Shown: in pieces, positions 60,108 to 64,000 of the stretch
Position numbering within the stretch: the stretch's first letter is position 1
Layout: each line of letters opens with the position of its first letter
Assembly (NCBI RefSeq): GCF_029868745.1
Contig: NZ_JARWOP010000358.1
Span: forward strand, 1-64,000
Source: Nocardia wallacei
GTDB taxonomy: Bacteria > Actinomycetota > Actinomycetes > Mycobacteriales > Mycobacteriaceae
Direction of reading: 5' to 3'
Length of the DNA stretch: 64,000 nucleotides
Notes under the pieces: generated by a model
Database searches by the model: none
What the model was told of the DNA's origin: nothing
What the model saw: the letters and a program-made list of their open reading frames with translations, nothing else
Program-made: the position numbers and the translations under genes

Positions 60108-62906
60108 TCAGCAAGAAGGATCATATTCGACATCCGGCGAGACCCACTTCTTCCAGTTTTCCTCGGATATTCCCGCGGTCAATTTCGCGCACAATTCGGC
60201 GACCAGCTCTTCCGGTCCCGGCCATATCAGCACGCCGCCGTCACTACTCGCCGACACGATGCGTTTGCCGTCCGCACTGAAGGCGATCTTGTGGACTTCC
60301 GAGTGGTGACCAGGCATCGGTGAGCCGACGGCGGTACCGGTTCGGCCGTTCCACAGCCGTATCGTCCCGTCGGCGCCGCCGGTCACGAGGTACTTTCCGT
60401 CCGGACTGAACGCCACCGCCCACACTTCGTCCTGATGCCCGGTCATGAGCTCGGATATCGGCTTGGTAGTCGCTCGATCCCAGATCCTGACGGTGCCGTC
60501 GAGTCCGCCGGACGCCAGGCGCGCACCATCGGCGCTGAACGCCACACTGGACGTGCCGATCGTCAGCTCCATCAGGTCGCCCATCTGCTTGCCGGTTTCG
60601 ACATCCCAGATCCGGACGCCCTCGATTCCCGACGATGCCAGGTAGCGTCCGTCCGGGCTGAAAGAAAGTCCGGCGGCGAACACTTCGTGACCCTCGATCG
60701 TGGGTCCGAATCTCTCGCCGGAATTCGCGTTCCAAAGACTCACACCACCGTCCTCGCCGCTCGATGCGAATATCTTTCCGTGCGGGCTGAAGGCGATGGA
60801 AAGAATTTTGGTCTGGTACGCGTTGACCGGGCGGGAGAGCTGCATTCCGGTGCGAGTGCCGAACAACAGAATTCTGCCGTGGTCACCCACCGCCAGCTGT
60901 GACAGGTCATCGGCGACAGCCACGGCGGACGGTATCAGGTTCTCACTGGACACTTCGGCCCCGACCGTAGCCCCGGACGCTGTGTCCCGAATTCGAATAG
61001 CGCCGTGCGGGGCAGCGACGACCACATATTCTCCATTCGACGTGAACCCCAACATTTTGTCGCGTGTCGGCTCGCCGGGAACAATTTCACCGACGGACTG
61101 GTAAATATCTGTATGCCAGAACCGCATTGTGCCGTCGTCACCTCTCGAAACGACGATATCGCCACCGGCACCGAACCGGACTTGCCGCACGTCGCCGGCA
61201 TGCCCGAGGAGAGGCGGGCGGGACTGCTTTCCCATCGACGTATCCCACACCCTGATGGTCCGGTCCGCCGCTCCGGATACCACGAAGCGGCCGTCCGGGC
61301 TGAACGACACGTCGTTGACCCAGTCTTGATGTCCGGTCAGCGGGCCGCCGATCGGCTGGCCGGTGTTCGAATCCCACAGGCGCACCGTGTCGTCATCGCT
61401 GCCGGAAGCAAGGCGCGAACCATCGGGGCTGAACGCGACACTCGCCACCCATGATTCGTGGCCCACGAGCGGTTGGCCGATCTGCCGGCCCGTCGAGGTA
61501 TCCCAGAGACGGACGGTCCTGTCCGCCCGATCGAGATTGCCGATCACCAGGCCCGCGCCGGAAGCCAACCGCCGTCCATCGGGGCTGTAGGCGATCGCGC
61601 TCACGAATCCTTCGTGTCCCCGCAGGGGTTCGCCGATTCGGGTCCCGGTCGCCACATCCCAGAGTCGGATGGTGCCATCCTGACTGCCGGTTGCGATCTG
61701 TCGACCGTCGGGACTCACCGCGAGACCGCTGGGCTCCTGCTGTCCCGTCGATATCGGATTCGCGGTCCGCGATCCGTTCCGCATATCCCAGACCGATACC
61801 TCGCCGTTGTCGTTGCCTATCGCGACGACCGTAGCCGTGTCGTTGTAGGCGGTATTTTTGCCCTTTACGATGCGGACCGGGCTGGATGCTTCCACCGAAT
61901 TTCCGGTGCGCGCGTCCCACGTCCGTACGTTTCCGTCGGAGGCTTGCAGCAGTATCCGGTTACCGTCGGGGGTGACGGCGAAATCGCCGCCCAGCGAATT
62001 GGATTCGATAATCTTCACCGTGTCCCGCTTTTCGGCAACGGCGTCCCACAGCGCTCCGGTGTCGGCCTCGCCGGTCAGGGCGAGTGAGGCGACGAGCTGC
62101 TGGATAGCCCGCACGTCACCGCCCGACTGGGCGCCGGCCAGCATCGCCCGTGCCTGCGACACCAGCGAGACCGAAATCGCTTGATTTCGCTGCCGAACGG
62201 CTTCTCTCTGTTGCTTGATCGCGTACACCGCCGCGGACGTCGCCGTCAGCGCGAATACCAACAGCAGGCTGATGCCGATTCGACGGAAGCGACGAAATCG
62301 GCGCTGCTCACGCAGATCCTCACTGGCCAATTCGTATTTCGGTTTGCCGTGTATCGGCGCGGCCAAGTCGGTGAGTTTTTCGCGAAACAGGGGCGCGTTG
62401 AAGTCCCAGGGCGCGTCCGGGCCGACATCGACATAGAAGGGTTCCGCGGGCAGCACCCCGCGCCGGGTCAGCACCGGTAGTGCGGCATCGGAGGTCTGCG
62501 GGTCGAAGCTCCCGGTCAGTGGTAGCCATTTGACAGCGCCGCTCCCGACCACATACATCAGGCTGTCGGGACCGCGCCGTTCCAGCCAGTACGTGACCTC
62601 GTCGTTCACCCATTTCGACCCGGCGGCATGCGGGGAAAGGACGACGATCATGTATCGCGAGTGGTCCATCGCATCCGTAACTTTCTGCCACAGATCGGGA
62701 CTGGCGGTCAGATCGGTAGCGTCACGGAATACGCGCAGGGCATGAAGCCGTCCCAGCTTTCGCGCGATTCTGTGCAGCCCTCGTTGGACCCCGGATGCGA
62801 TGGCCCGATCAGCGTGCGAATACGACAGAAACACGTCGTAGGTTGTCTTCTGGGTGGTGATCGCGTTGTCCGCCGGCGAACGGCGCCTGCCGAGTCCGAT
62901 TGCCAT
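60108..62906 (-). CDS. TIR domain-membrane segment-WD40 repeat protein
   Basis: 932 residues from ATG 62906; longer readings to 63035 are possible but lack a good ribosome binding site. TIR domain (about residues 22-170) with YDVFLSYSH, RVFRDATDL and SPHAAGSKWVNDE, where Glu103 is placed like the catalytic Glu of NAD-cleaving TIRs. A single membrane segment lies at about 209-230 (RIGISLLLVFALTATSAAVY), followed by a basic helical stretch. From about 300 to the end come about a dozen WD40 blades, many with intact SPDGR...DGTIRLWD text. The near-identical blades suggest repeat expansion. The TIR lies on the cytosolic side if the N-terminus is inside. Paired with the caspase-like gene. Confidence 0.94.
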   Translation of the reverse strand: MAIGLGRRRSPADNAITTQKTTYDVFLSYSHADRAIASGVQRGLHRIARKLGRLHALRVFRDATDLTASPDLWQKVTDAMDHSRYMIVVLSPHAAGSKWVNDEVTYWLERRGPDSLMYVVGSGAVKWLPLTGSFDPQTSDAALPVLTRRGVLPAEPFYVDVGPDAPWDFNAPLFREKLTDLAAPIHGKPKYELASEDLREQRRFRRFRRIGISLLLVFALTATSAAVYAIKQQREAVRQRNQAISVSLVSQARAMLAGAQSGGDVRAIQQLVASLALTGEADTGALWDAVAEKRDTVKIIESNSLGGDFAVTPDGNRILLQASDGNVRTWDARTGNSVEASSPVRIVKGKNTAYNDTATVVAIGNDNGEVSVWDMRNGSRTANPISTGQQEPSGLAVSPDGRQIATGSQDGTIRLWDVATGTRIGEPLRGHEGFVSAIAYSPDGRRLASGAGLVIGNLDRADRTVRLWDTSTGRQIGQPLVGHESWVASVAFSPDGSRLASGSDDDTVRLWDSNTGQPIGGPLTGHQDWVNDVSFSPDGRFVVSGAADRTIRVWDTSMGKQSRPPLLGHAGDVRQVRFGAGGDIVVSRGDDGTMRFWHTDIYQSVGEIVPGEPTRDKMLGFTSNGEYVVVAAPHGAIRIRDTASGATVGAEVSSENLIPSAVAVADDLSQLAVGDHGRILLFGTRTGMQLSRPVNAYQTKILSIAFSPHGKIFASSGEDGGVSLWNANSGERFGPTIEGHEVFAAGLSFSPDGRYLASSGIEGVRIWDVETGKQMGDLMELTIGTSSVAFSADGARLASGGLDGTVRIWDRATTKPISELMTGHQDEVWAVAFSPDGKYLVTGGADGTIRLWNGRTGTAVGSPMPGHHSEVHKIAFSADGKRIVSASSDGGVLIWPGPEELVAELCAKLTAGISEENWKKWVSPDVEYDPSC

Positions 62907-63179
62907 CGAGTACCGTCGGTCCTTCCGCTTGCACTCCGCTTTCGCGATAACGCGGAAAACCAGCATCAGGCCGAAACCCGGCGCACTGTAGGGTCTTTCG
63001 TCACCCACAGGCCCCGTATCCGACCACCCACACAAACAACGCCGACCGCCTCACCCGTCCTGATCGATCGAGACAGGTTGGCCGCCAAGACAGTATGAAT
63101 CTTCTTGCACGGCAAAGACTTTGGGCGGGCGGCGGTTGAGTTCGGATCCCGGATCCTCGGCCGGACGAACCGCGACGGA

Positions 63180-64000
63180 TCAGGGCGACCCGGGTTGAGG
63201 AGAGTGGCGGGTGGGCTCTGCCGCCCGCGATGGCGTAGCTGCCCAGCTGGCAAGGAGTTTGAGCCGGTCTTCGGAGGCGGTGCCGGGCTCGGCGGTGTAG
63301 GTGATCAGGTTGTGGACGGCGCGGCCGGACAGGGGTAGTTCGAGGTCGCGGAAGGTCAGTTCGAGGTGGCCGACGTCGGGGTGCTGGAGCCGTTTAATGC
63401 CGTCGTGGCGGATCAGGACGTCGTGGGCGGCCCAGAGGTCGCGGAATTCGGGGCTGAGGGTGGACAGTTCGCCGATGAGTTCGCGCAGTGCGCGGTCGCG
63501 GGGCTCGCGGCCGGCCTCGGCGCGCAGCAGGGCGGCGGTGGCATTGCCGGCGGCGTCCCAGTCGACGAAGAAGTCGTGTGCGCCGGGGTCGAGGAAGACG
63601 TAGCGGGCGATGTTGGGGCGGCCGCGCGGGTCGATGGTGGCGCTGTCGAACATCGGCGCGTGCAGGGCTCGGGCCAGGGCGTTGCCGGCGACGACGTCCG
63701 TGCGGCCGTTTCGGATGAACGCCGAGGACATGGTCATGGAATCGAGCAGCCACTGGACCGGGGGCGGGACCTCGACGTCCCGCCGACGCGACGGCGTGCG
63801 ACTCGCGAGCCGCGCCGACCGGGCCAGGTCGAACAGGTACGTGCGTTCGTCGTCGTCCAGTTGCAGGGCGCGAGCGACCGCGTCGAGGACGTCTTCGGAC
63901 ACGCCGCCGATGTGCCCTTTCTCCAGCCGCGTGTACCACTCCGTGCTCACACCGGCGAGGACGGCGACTTCCTCGCGCCGCAGCCCGGCGACCCGGCGAC
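63180..64000 (-). CDS. XRE-family regulator with MmyB-like ligand-binding domain (5' end outside window)
   Basis: At least 273 residues are visible; the protein start lies beyond the window edge. The helix-turn-helix part shows RREEVAVLAGVSTEWYTRLEKG, cut at the edge. The C-terminal domain (QWLLDSMTMSSAFIRNGRTD, and FFVDWDAAGNATAALLRAEA) matches the MmyB-like ligand-binding region common in actinobacterial repressors. These usually control a divergent oxidoreductase. The stop is TGA at 63180. Confidence 0.9.
   Translation of the reverse strand, partial: RRVAGLRREEVAVLAGVSTEWYTRLEKGHIGGVSEDVLDAVARALQLDDDERTYLFDLARSARLASRTPSRRRDVEVPPPVQWLLDSMTMSSAFIRNGRTDVVAGNALARALHAPMFDSATIDPRGRPNIARYVFLDPGAHDFFVDWDAAGNATAALLRAEAGREPRDRALRELIGELSTLSPEFRDLWAAHDVLIRHDGIKRLQHPDVGHLELTFRDLELPLSGRAVHNLITYTAEPGTASEDRLKLLASWAATPSRAAEPTRHSPQPGSP

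Noticed and set aside
1-64000. CRISPR array, tRNA, rRNA or insertion sequence
   Set aside because: No regularly spaced repeats, clover-leaf-like tracts or transposase motifs were recognised. A tRNA could still be missed by eye.

Overview
The window is 64 kb of very GC-rich (about 70 percent) actinobacterial chromosome. Several traits point to Nocardia or a close relative in the Mycobacteriales: a CpnT-like WXG100 toxin locus, Ltp/DUF35 lipid-transfer enzymes, a CYP157-like P450, a CmtR-like metal sensor, many LuxR-type ATPase regulators, and GTG starts with ATGA/GTGA overlaps. This placement is inferred from protein families; no rRNA or tRNA gene was seen.

Layout. 1-10.1 kb (minus strand): a three-gene polymorphic-toxin operon. 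It holds a putative immunity/partner protein, a WXG100-like protein, and a giant toxin of more than 2,360 residues. The giant combines a CpnT-like N-terminus, a SecA-like ATPase core, a papain-fold glutamine-deamidase-like domain and an ADP-ribosyltransferase-like domain, and runs off the window. 10.5-14.0 kb: a translationally coupled operon of a small membrane protein, a membrane-anchored linalool dehydratase/isomerase-like enzyme and a P450 with an atypical K-helix, with a LuxR-type ATPase regulator upstream (14.1-16.7 kb). 16.8-19.5 kb: DUF4328, DUF4304, acyl-ACP thioesterase and a small hypothetical protein. 19.6-26.3 kb: a LuxR ATPase regulator divergent from a compact cluster of type III polyketide synthase, resorcylate-decarboxylase-like amidohydrolase and CynX-like exporter. 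26.4-28.0 kb: a thiolase-like lipid-transfer protein with its DUF35 partner. 28.0-30.8 kb: a deletion scar joining a LuxR-family ATPase that has lost its DNA-binding domain to a secreted protease inhibitor that has lost its signal peptide. 30.8-32.9 kb: a small monooxygenase-like protein, a TetR regulator and a reductase, with a palindromic operator candidate.

33.1-38.9 kb: an unrecognised 1,341-residue protein with a GH19/lysozyme-like C-terminus, followed by a fucose-isomerase-like protein. 38.9-47.1 kb: a CocE/NonD hydrolase, lipoprotein and membrane genes, small secreted or membrane proteins, a SulP transporter and DUF6325/SHOCT proteins. 47.1-53.9 kb: a metal and envelope-stress island with ArsR-ACR3 arsenite efflux (perfect 14-bp palindrome over the start codon), a two-component system divergent from a VanY-type carboxypeptidase and a DoxX-like protein, and a CmtR-like sensor with a cation-diffusion transporter. 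54.0-58.5 kb: hydrolase, TetR plus membrane protein with two operator-like boxes, SRPBCC-ArsR (perfect 16-bp palindrome), DUF899 and a secreted protein. 58.7-59.1 kb: a decayed aldehyde dehydrogenase. 59.1-62.9 kb: a two-gene unit of TIR-membrane-WD40 protein and caspase-like protease, the strongest candidate here for an immune or cell-death system. The window ends inside an XRE-family regulator.

The most novel-looking units are the SecA-like/dual-enzyme toxin, the TIR-WD40/caspase pair, the GH19 giant with its isomerase-like neighbour, and the terpenoid-type enzyme/P450 operon. The first 120 bases are homopolymer-rich and may be unreliable.
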